Source: Nitrospira sp.
GTDB taxonomy: Bacteria; Nitrospirota; Nitrospiria; Nitrospirales; Nitrospiraceae
Direction of reading: 5' to 3'
Length of the DNA: 64,000 bases
Assembly: GCA_019636835.1 (NCBI GenBank)
Contig: JAHBWU010000004.1
Location: 1-64,000 of the forward strand
The first letter of the stretch is position 1, and each line of letters starts with the position of its first letter. Below the pieces are notes generated by a model. The model saw only the letters and a program-made list of their open reading frames with translations, did no database searches and had not been told where the DNA came from. The position numbers were made by a program, and so were the translations under genes. This document shows positions 1-7,916 of this stretch, in pieces.

Positions 1-235
1 CGCTAGCGGGTGATCCTGAACCACCCGTCTCAGGTGGTCTCATTGGAGGTTGTTGCTGAACAGGCGTGAATGCGGGCGCTGGAGGATTGTTGGATTCGGC
101 AAGGGCGACTTGGCAAAGTTGCGGGCGGTCGACTTCGCTAGCGTCTGACGGCGGAACGAATAGCAATCCACCTGCGGCAATCAATAAAAGCGTTGATCGC
201 CGATTGGTATGTCGCCCGCTTTGCAGAGCCCCCAT
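1..235 (-). CDS. Exported protein of unknown function, N-terminal part only
   Basis: An ATG at 235 on the minus strand opens a frame that stays open to the window edge (78 codons). It starts MGALQSGRHTNRRST, followed by a hydrophobic stretch LLLIAAGGLLFV and a small-residue cleavage region (PPSDASEV), which is a typical Sec signal peptide. The mature part is Pro/Gln-rich (NNPPAPAFTPVQQQ). A GAGG sits 8 nt upstream of the ATG. The protein is cut by the window end, so domain content and function are unknown. The opposite-strand frame at 66-296 is a shadow of it. Confidence 0.6.
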   Translation of the reverse strand, partial: MGALQSGRHTNRRSTLLLIAAGGLLFVPPSDASEVDRPQLCQVALAESNNPPAPAFTPVQQQPPMRPPETGGSGSPAS

Positions 236-789
236 ATCCGCATCCTCAGTTGCCGCGTGGTGGCTTGCAGGAAACCAACTCCAGCATGCGCGATAGTAGT
301 GTGACTTGCTTGTGTTGACGACCTATGACTACCTATTGTTGACTGTAACCCGTCATCCCACGCCTGTCATCCGCACTTCGTGCGAAGTCACTCTCGACTG
401 GTGATTGTCGTGCTGAGACCGGTTAAGAGAAACGAAGCACGCGGAGGGAGAATACCGCTAGGAGAGAGATTAAGATATGACACCAATGTCTAGGGAAATA
501 TGGTTACCAATGTAGATACATTGGGCTCTATTACAAGAAGTAACCATTTGCATTGTCCCCGCCTTGAAGCGCGTTCATGGAAGGACCGTCGAGATATCAC
601 AGGCTCTCACCGAAATATTGACGAGGCATATCCTTCAGCGCAAGCATGAACACCTCAAGTCTGTATTCTATGCAGCCTGATTCGAAGACAGCAGAGAGAC
701 GCGGTGGCAACGTGGTAGCAGAAGGGCCTTATGCACAGAATCCGCAGACCGGAACCAATCTGCAACTGCCTGAACTTCCGTGGGAAGTA
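236..789. other. Intergenic stretch, no convincing gene
   Basis: No frame here has a good start with a ribosome binding site and protein-like composition. It would carry the promoter of the truncated exported gene (1-235) and the region downstream of tRNA-Thr. The visible structure is a small hairpin at 372-384 (CGCAC-TTC-GTGCG) and a perfect palindrome at 507-524, listed separately. Confidence 0.5.
507..524. promoter_or_regulatory. Perfect 18-bp palindrome, possible operator
   Basis: CCAATGTA-GA-TACATTGG is a perfect inverted repeat with 8-bp arms. A related half-site ACCAATGTCTAGGG lies about 25 bp upstream. Symmetry and size fit a dimeric regulator site, but nothing identifies the regulator or a target promoter. 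Confidence 0.25.
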
Positions 790-865
790 TGGAGCCGGCG
801 ACCCGGATTGAACGGGCGACCTGCGGTTTACGAAACCGCTGCTCTACCAACTGAGCTACGCCGGC
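790..865 (-). tRNA. tRNA-Thr (anticodon CGT)
   Basis: The minus strand folds as a 76-nt tRNA. The acceptor stem is GCCGGCG/CGCCGGC with discriminator U and an encoded CCA. The D arm contains AGCTCAGTTGGTAGAGC, the anticodon stem is GCGGT/ACCGC around loop TTCGTAA, which gives anticodon CGU, and the T arm contains GTTCAATCC. The anticodon reads ACG, hence threonine. A plus-strand frame running through this region (646-942) is not a gene. Confidence 0.95.
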
Positions 866-1205
866 ACCTTGGTGAGACAGAAGGAAGATTGGGTGAGGCC
901 TTGTCCGGCATGATAACGGCCACCGGCGAGCACTGTCAATGAAGGAGCCTGGGCAGGCACAGGTAAAACATGGCGGGCTGTTTCCTGAGAAAAGCGAACG
1001 ACGCCTTTCAGAACATCAATGATCGAATGGGATGATACCTTTTCCACGTGTGGCCACGTGCGCGTCGTCTTGCTCTGTGCCATCTGCTCTGGAACAGCGC
1101 ACCCGGCGAACCGTGAGTCACACCTTTCCCCAGGACATGGTCACAAGGCAATTTTATCCATCGCCTTGTGACCATGAGCTTGAAAGAGTTGCCAGGGCAG
1201 CTTGA
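866..1205. other. Intergenic stretch upstream of tRNA-Thr
   Basis: Expected to hold the tRNA-Thr promoter and leader. A 75-codon minus-strand frame (856-1083) runs into the tRNA 5' end, lacks a ribosome binding site and shows no recognisable domain, so it was not called. Confidence 0.4.
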
Positions 1206-1304
1206 TTAGCCCTTGTAACCCGTATTCATCAGCGCCCAGATGATAATTGCGAGAACGAAACCGCCTAGGATGAAGTACATAACGATATCTGCTTTGCCGG
1301 GCAT
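1206..1304 (-). CDS. 32-residue single-pass membrane miniprotein
   Basis: The frame is MPGKADIVMYFILGGFVL, then AIIIWALMNTGYKG and a TAA stop. It is preceded by a near-consensus AAAGGAGGT 5 nt before the ATG. One transmembrane helix (about residues 8-26) is followed by a short polar tail. The size and shape resemble small accessory subunits of membrane oxidases (CydX or CcoQ-like), and the locus lies a few kb from a respiratory cluster, but there is no sequence proof of that role. A longer overlapping frame at 1141-1329 uses the same DNA in another phase and is rejected. Confidence 0.65.
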   Translation of the reverse strand: MPGKADIVMYFILGGFVLAIIIWALMNTGYKG

Positions 1305-1380
1305 GTTGACCTCCTTTACATGCATTCAATAACCCACCGTAGGATCTGCGCCCCTCCCTTCTTGGTCAGGGTCGACGGAG

Positions 1381-1707
1381 TTATGCTGTACGAAGCTCGC
1401 GAGTTAAGAAAAGCGGAGGAGGATGGAAGACCGATGTAATAAAAACCGGACGATGAACATTGGGGGACAACTCGGTGTGGAACAAAGGCCGGCTTTCAGT
1501 CCCTAGTCCAGGTACCCTGGGTGGCAGCGCGAAACCTTCTAAAGTCGGTTCGATAACCATATCGGAAGCATTGAGCAGACTAAACAGGGTGATCGGCATC
1601 CCAAGCATCTGCGCGAGGACGCACACACAGAGGAAAAGCATTATACAGACCACCAACGTGCATGACCCATCGAACTTGGTACTGCCATTCGATTGATGTA
1701 GATGCAT
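1381..1707 (-). CDS. Possible small exported or membrane protein, unknown
   Basis: Starting at the ATG at 1707 the frame gives about 108 residues: a polar start (MHLHQSNGSTKFDG), a strongly hydrophobic Cys-rich segment (TLVVCIMLFLCVCVLAQML) that could be a signal or membrane anchor, then a Pro-rich tail. The frame is open further upstream (to 1905), but that part is Arg-rich and looks non-coding. No strong ribosome binding site is visible (a GGAG lies about 12 nt upstream). No family recognised; may be spurious. Confidence 0.4.
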   Translation of the reverse strand: MHLHQSNGSTKFDGSCTLVVCIMLFLCVCVLAQMLGMPITLFSLLNASDMVIEPTLEGFALPPRVPGLGTESRPLFHTELSPNVHRPVFITSVFHPPPLFLTRELRTA

Positions 1708-1917
1708 AAGATACGATAGTCTCCGCTTGTCCAAAGATGCAATGGCGGTTCCACCTTTGCGTGAGGCTCTCCTGGAGTCGCCATGGAAAGCAGCTCTATC
1801 GGCGCCCCCCTTACATCGCGGAACAGTTCGGCGAAAACTGACCGCGTCACAGGTTGCTGCCGTGCGCCAGGACACAGACGGAGGACGATCGGCAGTGCAG
1901 ACCAACAGGGTCAGACG

Positions 1918-3939
1918 CTACGGCCCGATCCGCCTCGGATCGGGGGCCGGTCCTGATGCGTCGGTGGGAAGATTTGGTTGTTTCGGCATCGGGACCGGTT
2001 TTGGGTTATTGCCTCGAGCCATCGGATATATTCGCACCATGCCTTCCCGTCCGATTCCTGGAACACAGAGTGCCTCTTGTTTGTTCCCGAATTGTTCACG
2101 AGCCACACGCGCCGCCTCACCCCGAGCATAGTTACAGAGTTCACCGGCGATGACCGTCCCGTCTCGATCCACATCGGCAACACCTTGCAACCCTCTGAGA
2201 AGATGGTACGTGAACAGTCCGTGCTTGCCTTCGTCATACGCATGGGCTTCCTGCAGGTTTCGATTACCGACCATCCACATCTCCACATCTTTTCTTGCTT
2301 CACTGACAGACGATTCCCAGGCCGGCGATGGGATGTCGGCAAGAACGGCACCCGGAGAGGGATCCATCGAGACGTCGAACATCAGAATAGCGCGTCGGAT
2401 CGGAAGTCGGTAGAGAACCTCCTGTAGTCGGACGAGGGAATAGAGCTGCCTTGCCTCGGAGGGTGTCCCATCATACGGCACGAGTGAGATCGCGCCGGTC
2501 CCGGGCTCTACCAGCGCTCGTCCGGCAAAAAACACATAGACCACGGTCTCCCGGTCCACCTTCTTTCGAAGCCATCGCTCAAACGTGTCTTCCAAATCTC
2601 GTACGAGAGCCTGTCGGTCGAGCAAGATCCGTATGCGCTCGCCTGGAACACCGCCGATGATGCGCAAATATTCGGCCATGACTTCCGCATCATGGCGAGC
2701 ATATTTGACCGCCGGCACCTCTCCGTCACGAAAAGTCCCGACGCCGATCGAAATAATGACGGCTTTCGGTTGAGTAAACGCCGCCAGAAAATTCGGCATG
2801 TTGTCGACATCCGGAACCAACGCCGGATCGATGACTCTTGGTTTAGCCTCAAAACTAAATACTTTAGACGGGGGAACGGATGTCACCGGGCTGTTGGTTT
2901 GCAAGTTCAAGGTCAATTCTCCCTGAAGGTATTCTTGGGATCCCGTGACCCGTTGTGTGATCGAGGTGTGTTTGATCTCTCCCGGTTGAAGTGTGCCGAT
3001 TTGGATTTCCGTGGGAAATACCGCGGCCAACTCGGCTTTTCCTTCAGCAGTGACCGTCACGTCTTTTGCTTCTCCCATCCCCTCGTTCTTTACTTCGATT
3101 TCGATCGTGAGGGATTCATCCGGCTGAAGGAATTGGTCCTGATTTTCATCCCGGATGATGGCGCGAAAACTCAGTTGCGCCGGCTTAAGCGGCACGGTTG
3201 AAGCGACCGACAGTTGCTGCGACGCCGTCTCGCCCACTGCAGGAAGCGACGTGACGGCTTCTGTTGTCGGCGCCGCCGCAGATGGGCGTGGACCTGCCGC
3301 CATCGGAACCGATGTGCCTTTTTGAGCGGCATATTCTCGAATCTGTACCGATTGCGCAGTCTGTTGAGCCAACCCCTCAATTGCCGAATCGATGGCATCC
3401 TGAACAATCGGCTCCAAGCCCACTACCTGACAGGACTGTTCGCCGACCGCCACCATGCCATGGCCGGTACCTTCAACCTTCTTACTGAAGAGTAACGTTC
3501 CATCCCTAGCCAAGAACACCATTTCAATTCCGACCGTCGCCGCCGCCGGATAGGTTCCTTGCGTTTGCTTTGGCACGGCAAGTTCGATCCGCCTCAGTCC
3601 TACCCCGACCTCAACCACGCCATCGGATGCGAGGGGTTCATCAGGTTGGCTCTGGGCCGTGACCGCGGTAAAGACTCCCGTCAACTTCTTGGGGACGGAG
3701 CCGACAAGCGCGTCGGCCAGAGCAAATGATCTCGCCTCGCCGCACCCGTCCTGGTATGGCACCTCAGCCGTGGTCACGCTGGGCGAGAACCAGATCACCG
3801 GCGTCAAGGGAATCGGCTGGGAACTGACCGGCTCCTGCTCGCGCTTGAGCAGGGAACAGCTGATACCAGCCAGGACAAGTGCCAGCACAACACAGAAGGA
3901 AATGAGACGACGGTACGGCGGGAAATGGACGACCGGCAT
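1918..3939 (-). CDS. Caspase-fold (peptidase C14-like) lipoprotein, catalytically dead
   Basis: About 673 residues from the ATG at 3939 (a GTG at 3954 is the alternative). An N-terminal signal with lipobox LAGISC (Cys28) predicts an outer- or inner-membrane lipoprotein. The middle part (about 225-370) has a CARDB/Ig-like beta domain with the phrase DENQDQFLQPDESLTIEIEV. From about 390 the region is caspase-like: AVIISIGVGTFRDGEVPAVKYARHDA matches the opening strand and helix of C14 domains in two stretches. The catalytic His position reads FAGRALV (Arg474 instead of the usual GHG), and the Cys position reads FDVSMDP (Ser524 instead of DAC). Both catalytic residues are lost, so a binding or scaffold role is more likely than proteolysis. 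It is divergent from ubiA. Confidence 0.75.
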   Translation of the reverse strand: MPVVHFPPYRRLISFCVVLALVLAGISCSLLKREQEPVSSQPIPLTPVIWFSPSVTTAEVPYQDGCGEARSFALADALVGSVPKKLTGVFTAVTAQSQPDEPLASDGVVEVGVGLRRIELAVPKQTQGTYPAAATVGIEMVFLARDGTLLFSKKVEGTGHGMVAVGEQSCQVVGLEPIVQDAIDSAIEGLAQQTAQSVQIREYAAQKGTSVPMAAGPRPSAAAPTTEAVTSLPAVGETASQQLSVASTVPLKPAQLSFRAIIRDENQDQFLQPDESLTIEIEVKNEGMGEAKDVTVTAEGKAELAAVFPTEIQIGTLQPGEIKHTSITQRVTGSQEYLQGELTLNLQTNSPVTSVPPSKVFSFEAKPRVIDPALVPDVDNMPNFLAAFTQPKAVIISIGVGTFRDGEVPAVKYARHDAEVMAEYLRIIGGVPGERIRILLDRQALVRDLEDTFERWLRKKVDRETVVYVFFAGRALVEPGTGAISLVPYDGTPSEARQLYSLVRLQEVLYRLPIRRAILMFDVSMDPSPGAVLADIPSPAWESSVSEARKDVEMWMVGNRNLQEAHAYDEGKHGLFTYHLLRGLQGVADVDRDGTVIAGELCNYARGEAARVAREQFGNKQEALCVPGIGREGMVRIYPMARGNNPKPVPMPKQPNLPTDASGPAPDPRRIGP

Positions 3940-4039
3940 TTGGAGCTTGTTCACCTTTTGGTTATACCGAAATTCGCACCCGGGTCACAACCGGGGAAGA
4001 CGCATTGACAGCCTGTTTCCCCTGGGCTAAGGTCGCGTC

Positions 4040-4930
4040 ATGCCCAGTCCGGCATTGTCATCTTCGGCTTCCTCGGGAGTTCCTTGGTCTGCTCTTGCCC
4101 GATTGATCAGGCTGCCGAATCAGACCGGTACCTATCTCTTACTCCTACCTACGATGTGGGGGCTGGTACTGGCAGCCCGGGGAATTCCTCCACCTCATCT
4201 ATTAGCCATTTTCATCGGTGGATCGTTCTTAATGCGGAGCGCGGGAGTGATCATGAACGATCTGGCGGATCAATCGTTTGACCGGCAGGTTACTCGTACC
4301 AAAATTCGTCCCTTGGCCTCAGGTGAGTTATCGCGACACCATGCGATGATGCTGCTCAGCGCGCTCCTTGTCATGGCGGCAAGTCTCCTGTTTTTCCTTC
4401 GGCCGATCGTAACTTGGCTCGCCCCGGTCGCGGCCTTTCTCGCAGCCCTCTACCCCTACTCCAAACGGTGGATCCACATCCCGCAAGCCATGCTTGGCAT
4501 CGCGTTCGGCTGGGGAACCGTCATGGCCTGGGCAGCAGTACGGGGACAATTGGAGGCGCCGGTGTGGTGTCTCTTTGGAGCAACCGCCGCCTGGGCCGTA
4601 GCCTATGACACGATCTACGCGATCCAGGATCAGGAGGACGATCGCCGCATCGGGGTTAAGTCGGCCGCCCTATACTTCGGGTCTTCCGTTCACCTAGGAG
4701 TGGGCTTGGCGTTCGGTCTCATGCTGGCCTTCTTGACCACGGCCGGCTGGCTCGCTCAGCTAGGATGGCCCTATTACGCGACGCTCTTGGGCGTGGCGAT
4801 ATTTTTTCTGATCCAGACCGATCAGTTACGAAGACCGATTACACCGACGCACGCATTCGACATGTTCCGGAATCACGTATGGGTCGGTGTCGCGATACTC
4901 GCCGGACTCCTCGCAGGCGTCCTGGCCTAA
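4040..4930 (+). CDS. ubiA: 4-hydroxybenzoate polyprenyltransferase-type UbiA family protein
   Basis: 296 residues, the normal UbiA length, with about eight membrane helices. Both Asp-rich Mg-diphosphate motifs are present: NDLADQSFDRQVTRTKIRPL near residue 73 and DTIYAIQDQEDDRRIGVKS near residue 190. The family transfers a polyprenyl chain to an aromatic acceptor in the cytoplasmic membrane; the sequence most resembles the 4-hydroxybenzoate enzymes of ubiquinone synthesis. Nitrospira are generally thought to use menaquinone or related quinones, so the substrate is open. The start is supported by AAGG 8 nt upstream. Its stop lies directly before an inverted-repeat element. Confidence 0.85.
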   Translation: MPSPALSSSASSGVPWSALARLIRLPNQTGTYLLLLPTMWGLVLAARGIPPPHLLAIFIGGSFLMRSAGVIMNDLADQSFDRQVTRTKIRPLASGELSRHHAMMLLSALLVMAASLLFFLRPIVTWLAPVAAFLAALYPYSKRWIHIPQAMLGIAFGWGTVMAWAAVRGQLEAPVWCLFGATAAWAVAYDTIYAIQDQEDDRRIGVKSAALYFGSSVHLGVGLAFGLMLAFLTTAGWLAQLGWPYYATLLGVAIFFLIQTDQLRRPITPTHAFDMFRNHVWVGVAILAGLLAGVLA

Positions 4931-5052
4931 CAGGATGCTGAAAAAGTCCGCCAGCGGCGTTCTCGCCTCACTCAGAGGCTCAACGTACCGAAGCGTACGC
5001 CTCGCCACTTCGCTCGCTGCGGCCTTGCCGGACAGCCTTTTTGAGCATCCTG
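4931..5052. repeat. 122-bp inverted-repeat element, copy 1 (MITE/REP-like)
   Basis: Begins CAGGATGCTGAAAAAG and ends CTTTTTGAGCATCCTG. The ends are inverted repeats of each other with 15 of 16 matches. An internal small palindrome (CGTACCGAAGCGTACG) lies in the middle. A second copy of 139 bp is at 7769-7907 with the same ends and shared internal text such as AGAGGCTCAACGTAC. It sits between the convergent ends of ubiA and a cytochrome gene, where its A/T-flanked stem could also stop transcription from both sides. No transposase is inside. Confidence 0.8.
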
Positions 5053-5128
5053 AAGTTATTCTGACGTTAGCACTGTACGAACAATTTCAGCTATATTGCC
5101 GGCATCAAACGAATTTTGATGCATCCTG

Positions 5129-6154
5129 CTAAGGTTTTTCAACCGGCTTTTCTACGACAGGTTCTGCTTTGGGAGCGCGTAACGTGGCCACATACGCGGT
5201 CACAGCCTTTGCGTCCGCATCATTCAGCCCCAATGCCGGCATGCGTGTTGCCGAATCCATGGCTTGCGGATTCTTCAGCCAGCGATAGATCCAGGTTGCG
5301 TTCAGCCGAAATCCCGCTCGATCCAGGGCCGGGCCGATCTTGCCACCCTCACCGGCAAGATTGTGGCAACCGTTGCAGCCATACTTATTTTCGTAGAGTA
5401 TCTTCCCGCGATCGACCAATTTTGCAGCTTCCGCGGGTTTGACGGTCAGATCAGGCCTTGGAATGCTGACGCCTCTGCCCGGTCTGGTGGAGAAGTTGTT
5501 CAGCGCCACCTGTGCCGCATCCATCTCTTTCTTGGCTTGCACCATTGCCGCTTGTTCGGCCTCATAGGCGGATTCATCCACCTCCACATCTTTTTTCAAC
5601 TGCTCACTCTTCTGCTCCGCTTCATCACTGGCTTTTTTCTCTGCCGCTTCATAAGCCTGCTTGGCCTGTTCAAACTTGGCCTGAGCGGCTTTCAGCCCTT
5701 CTTCAAGCGACGTCTTGCGCGCCGCGACATTAAACTCCATCTTCATCCCGTGCAACGTGCGCACGTGCCCGACGATCGCCCAAATTTCGTCCTCAGAGAG
5801 CGTATATTTGAATGTCGGCATCGTCGGAACCGCGAAGTCGTCGTCCCCGATCGGATCGCCACCCTCTTCGCTGGTGTCCAACATGTCGCGTGAAATTGTA
5901 CTGAAGAGCTCCTCGTCTTTGAACGTGCCCATTTCGGATTTGTTGGACAAATCTTTCGGTTTCGGATCCGGCATAGACGACCAATTAAACCCTTCGTTTT
6001 GCTTCCCGTTTTGACCGTGACAGTCACTGCAATAGTGCGTATAGAGCTCGTGCCCCCGCTTCTCTTGCTCGGTCGCGCACCCGCCTGTGATCAAGGCCGC
6101 GCCTCCCACTATGCCGACCACCAATCCAAAGACACCCAGCCGTGCCGCCTTCAT
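5129..6154 (-). CDS. Diheme c-type cytochrome lipoprotein
   Basis: About 341 residues from ATG 6154; the frame is open further upstream but runs into the preceding gene. The signal peptide ends in a lipobox (ITGGC), so the protein is membrane-anchored in the periplasm. Two cytochrome c domains each carry one CxxCH: CSDCH near the N terminus and CNGCH in the C-terminal third. A long charged Ala/Glu/Lys-rich coiled-coil segment (about 135-215, AQAKFEQAKQAYEAAEKK) separates them, which is unusual. Methionines for axial ligation are available (MPTF, MPALG). It is the last gene of the respiratory locus, 2 nt after the heme-b protein. Likely electron-transfer partner; exact donor unknown. Confidence 0.85.
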   Translation of the reverse strand: MKAARLGVFGLVVGIVGGAALITGGCATEQEKRGHELYTHYCSDCHGQNGKQNEGFNWSSMPDPKPKDLSNKSEMGTFKDEELFSTISRDMLDTSEEGGDPIGDDDFAVPTMPTFKYTLSEDEIWAIVGHVRTLHGMKMEFNVAARKTSLEEGLKAAQAKFEQAKQAYEAAEKKASDEAEQKSEQLKKDVEVDESAYEAEQAAMVQAKKEMDAAQVALNNFSTRPGRGVSIPRPDLTVKPAEAAKLVDRGKILYENKYGCNGCHNLAGEGGKIGPALDRAGFRLNATWIYRWLKNPQAMDSATRMPALGLNDADAKAVTAYVATLRAPKAEPVVEKPVEKP

Positions 6155-6156
6155 GC

Positions 6157-6984
6157 TCACTGCCCTTTCTTGAGTTTTCTGATCAGGACAAACTGAAACC
6201 CCAAGGCCAATGCAGCGGCTATCGCCGCGTACATATAGCTGGAATAGTCCGGTGGTGCATCGGCCCGGAAATACCACCAAGAGGAGACGGCTTTTTGAGA
6301 TCCCTTTTCGACCAACTCACCCGCGGCATCTTTTCGTCCGTCCCATACCGCAAAGGCGATACTGATGAATTCGCCCGGCGTAATTTGAACATCCTCTTCC
6401 GGATGGTCGGTCGAGAGATTTCTGGAAAAGACCACTTTCCAGGTCCCGTTTGAATAGACGCCTTTTGCGTTCACATCTTGATGCGATTGCGGCTTCAATG
6501 TGCCGAAGCCTTTTGCGCTCATATCGACGGCCTTGCCTGCCTTGTTTTTCCAGAACCAAATATTAACCGGCCCACCTTCGACCTGCAGCATCGGTTGCCC
6601 ATGGGCAAAATGCGCCTTCTTATCCCCGACCATGAATTCGAGCGCCGCCCCGTCGTCCTGATCCTGAGTAGGATCGGCATATTCCAGAAGAAATACGACC
6701 TGTTTCCCGTCGTGTAAAGCCCGTACGCCCACATCCTTGACAGTAACTTCCTGAATGCGGTTCGGCCAATGGACTTGCGGCGACATTGGAAACGATGCAG
6801 GGGGCGCACTGCTCCAGGCGGCAGCATTCGGATCGTCAAGGGGTAGCCCCCCGGTCACGAGCGTGGCCCGAACCGATACACTCTCCTGTGCAAAAGTGAG
6901 AGATGCGCCGCCGATGATCAGACTTGCTATCACTGCCGACCCACAGCTGAGAATCTGCTTCATCATTGGACTCGCCGGTTTCAT
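6157..6984 (-). CDS. Heme-b-binding gamma-like subunit (ethylbenzene dehydrogenase/NxrC-like)
   Basis: 275 residues with a signal peptide (cleavage near LTFAQES), a beta-sandwich-type domain and one C-terminal membrane helix (YMYAAIAAALALGFQFVLI) followed by RKLKK. The pattern of conserved pieces (VRATLVTGGLPLDDPNAAAW, VKDVGVRALHDGKQVVFLLE, DVNAKGVYSNGTWKVVFSR, ISIAFAVWDG) fits the heme b domain of DMSO-reductase-family gamma subunits, the family proposed for NxrC in Nitrospira. Here there is no molybdoenzyme beside it, so it probably serves the quinone/cytochrome complex encoded in the same operon. Start has GAGG 5 nt upstream. Confidence 0.75.
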   Translation of the reverse strand: MKPASPMMKQILSCGSAVIASLIIGGASLTFAQESVSVRATLVTGGLPLDDPNAAAWSSAPPASFPMSPQVHWPNRIQEVTVKDVGVRALHDGKQVVFLLEYADPTQDQDDGAALEFMVGDKKAHFAHGQPMLQVEGGPVNIWFWKNKAGKAVDMSAKGFGTLKPQSHQDVNAKGVYSNGTWKVVFSRNLSTDHPEEDVQITPGEFISIAFAVWDGRKDAAGELVEKGSQKAVSSWWYFRADAPPDYSSYMYAAIAAALALGFQFVLIRKLKKGQ

Positions 6985-7037
6985 GCTGGCCTCGTTTTTC
7001 CTACATAACTAAATCCGTCCACGCTGTTCCTCTCCCG

Positions 7038-7754
7038 TTACTCCCATGTCCGTGGGGATTGATGGGCTCCGTCGTATTCGCCCATGATGATCTTCCAAAT
7101 CCATTCGTCCGGTAATTCCACTTCCCAACGAGGCATGGCGGACTTCCATGGCGCACCTTCTATCGGAAGGCCGACTCCGCCCTTCTTGATACGCCAGAAC
7201 AGATAGCTTTCTTGTAACATTGCAATGGTCGTTGGATCGGCAAAATTAGCGGGTGCCGGGATGAAACCACGAGCGGCCGGGCCCTTGCCGTCAAAGTTCC
7301 CACCATGACAGGGCGAGCAAAAGGCCGCATAGAACCCCTTCCCTTGCATGATATTTTCCGGAGTCTTGGGAACAGGGTTCGAGAGACCGGTATATTCTCC
7401 GGGCGGCGCGGGGTGAATCGTCCGGCTTTCCGTCGGCGGGAGATCGCTGGTTGCAGTACTGCCGTAAGTCTGCCACCCGACCAGGAGGGGAAACAAAATG
7501 AGCACCCCGTAGCGTAGGGCTTGCAGGCCTCCGATCTTCTCTCCGGTCAGAAACCGCTGCATCGGTTCCCAAAAGGCATCTTTGGACTCTCCGCTCAATG
7601 TCTCGTAGATGACGATGCCGGACGCAGTCAGGAGGAGATAGAGGAAAATCAGGCTGGAGGGAAGGGGCGCCGAGCCTGGTATGTAGGGCAGCACGAACTT
7701 CAGGAACAGATACATGCCTACCATGAGTATGATCGGTTTACCTAACGCGCCCAT
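7038..7754 (-). CDS. Membrane-anchored monoheme cytochrome c
   Basis: 238 residues: three N-terminal membrane segments (about 8-25, 33-50, 82-98), then a periplasmic class I cytochrome c domain with CSPCH (in FCSPCHGGNFDGKGPAARGF) and a late Met ligand candidate (AMPRW). ATG at 7754 has GGGAGG 5 nt upstream. The domain resembles the subunit III type of multi-cytochrome membrane complexes and the 164-residue lipoprotein at the 5' end of the locus, which shares the pattern YLFWRI/VWFWRI. Part of the respiratory operon, separated from the gene before it by repeat copy 2. Confidence 0.85.
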   Translation of the reverse strand: MGALGKPIILMVGMYLFLKFVLPYIPGSAPLPSSLIFLYLLLTASGIVIYETLSGESKDAFWEPMQRFLTGEKIGGLQALRYGVLILFPLLVGWQTYGSTATSDLPPTESRTIHPAPPGEYTGLSNPVPKTPENIMQGKGFYAAFCSPCHGGNFDGKGPAARGFIPAPANFADPTTIAMLQESYLFWRIKKGGVGLPIEGAPWKSAMPRWEVELPDEWIWKIIMGEYDGAHQSPRTWE

Positions 7755-7768
7755 ACGTTCCTCCCTAG

Positions 7769-7907
7769 CAGGATGTTGAAAAAGTCCTCCAGCTGCGTTC
7801 TCACATCGCGCAGAGGCTCAACGTACAACAAAAAGTACGCTTCGCCTCTTTGCCCGTTGCGGTCTTGCTGGAAGGCCATTTCGAACATCTTGACTTTGAA
7901 CATCCTG
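7769..7907. repeat. 139-bp inverted-repeat element, copy 2 (MITE/REP-like)
   Basis: Begins CAGGATGTTGAAAAAG and ends TTTGAACATCCTG; the outer nine bases are inverted repeats. The interior matches copy 1 (4931-5052) in order: AAAAAGTCC, CAGCTGCGTTCTC, AGAGGCTCAACGTAC, GTACGCTTCGCCTC, TGCGGTCTTGC. It is inserted in the 160-bp gap between two cytochrome genes of the same operon without breaking either frame. Confidence 0.8.
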
Positions 7908-7916
7908 ACAATGTGC

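Noticed and set aside
66-296. 76-codon plus-strand ORF at the window start
   Set aside because: Antisense shadow of the exported protein with a clear signal peptide on the minus strand.
646-942. 98-codon plus-strand ORF
   Set aside because: It runs through tRNA-Thr on the opposite strand; the protein is an artefact of the tRNA sequence.
856-1083. 75-codon minus-strand ORF next to tRNA-Thr
   Set aside because: It ends inside the tRNA gene, has no ribosome binding site and no domain-like content.
1141-1329. 62-codon minus-strand ORF over the miniprotein
   Set aside because: Different phase from the hydrophobic 32-residue frame that has the consensus ribosome binding site; composition is Arg/His-rich shadow.
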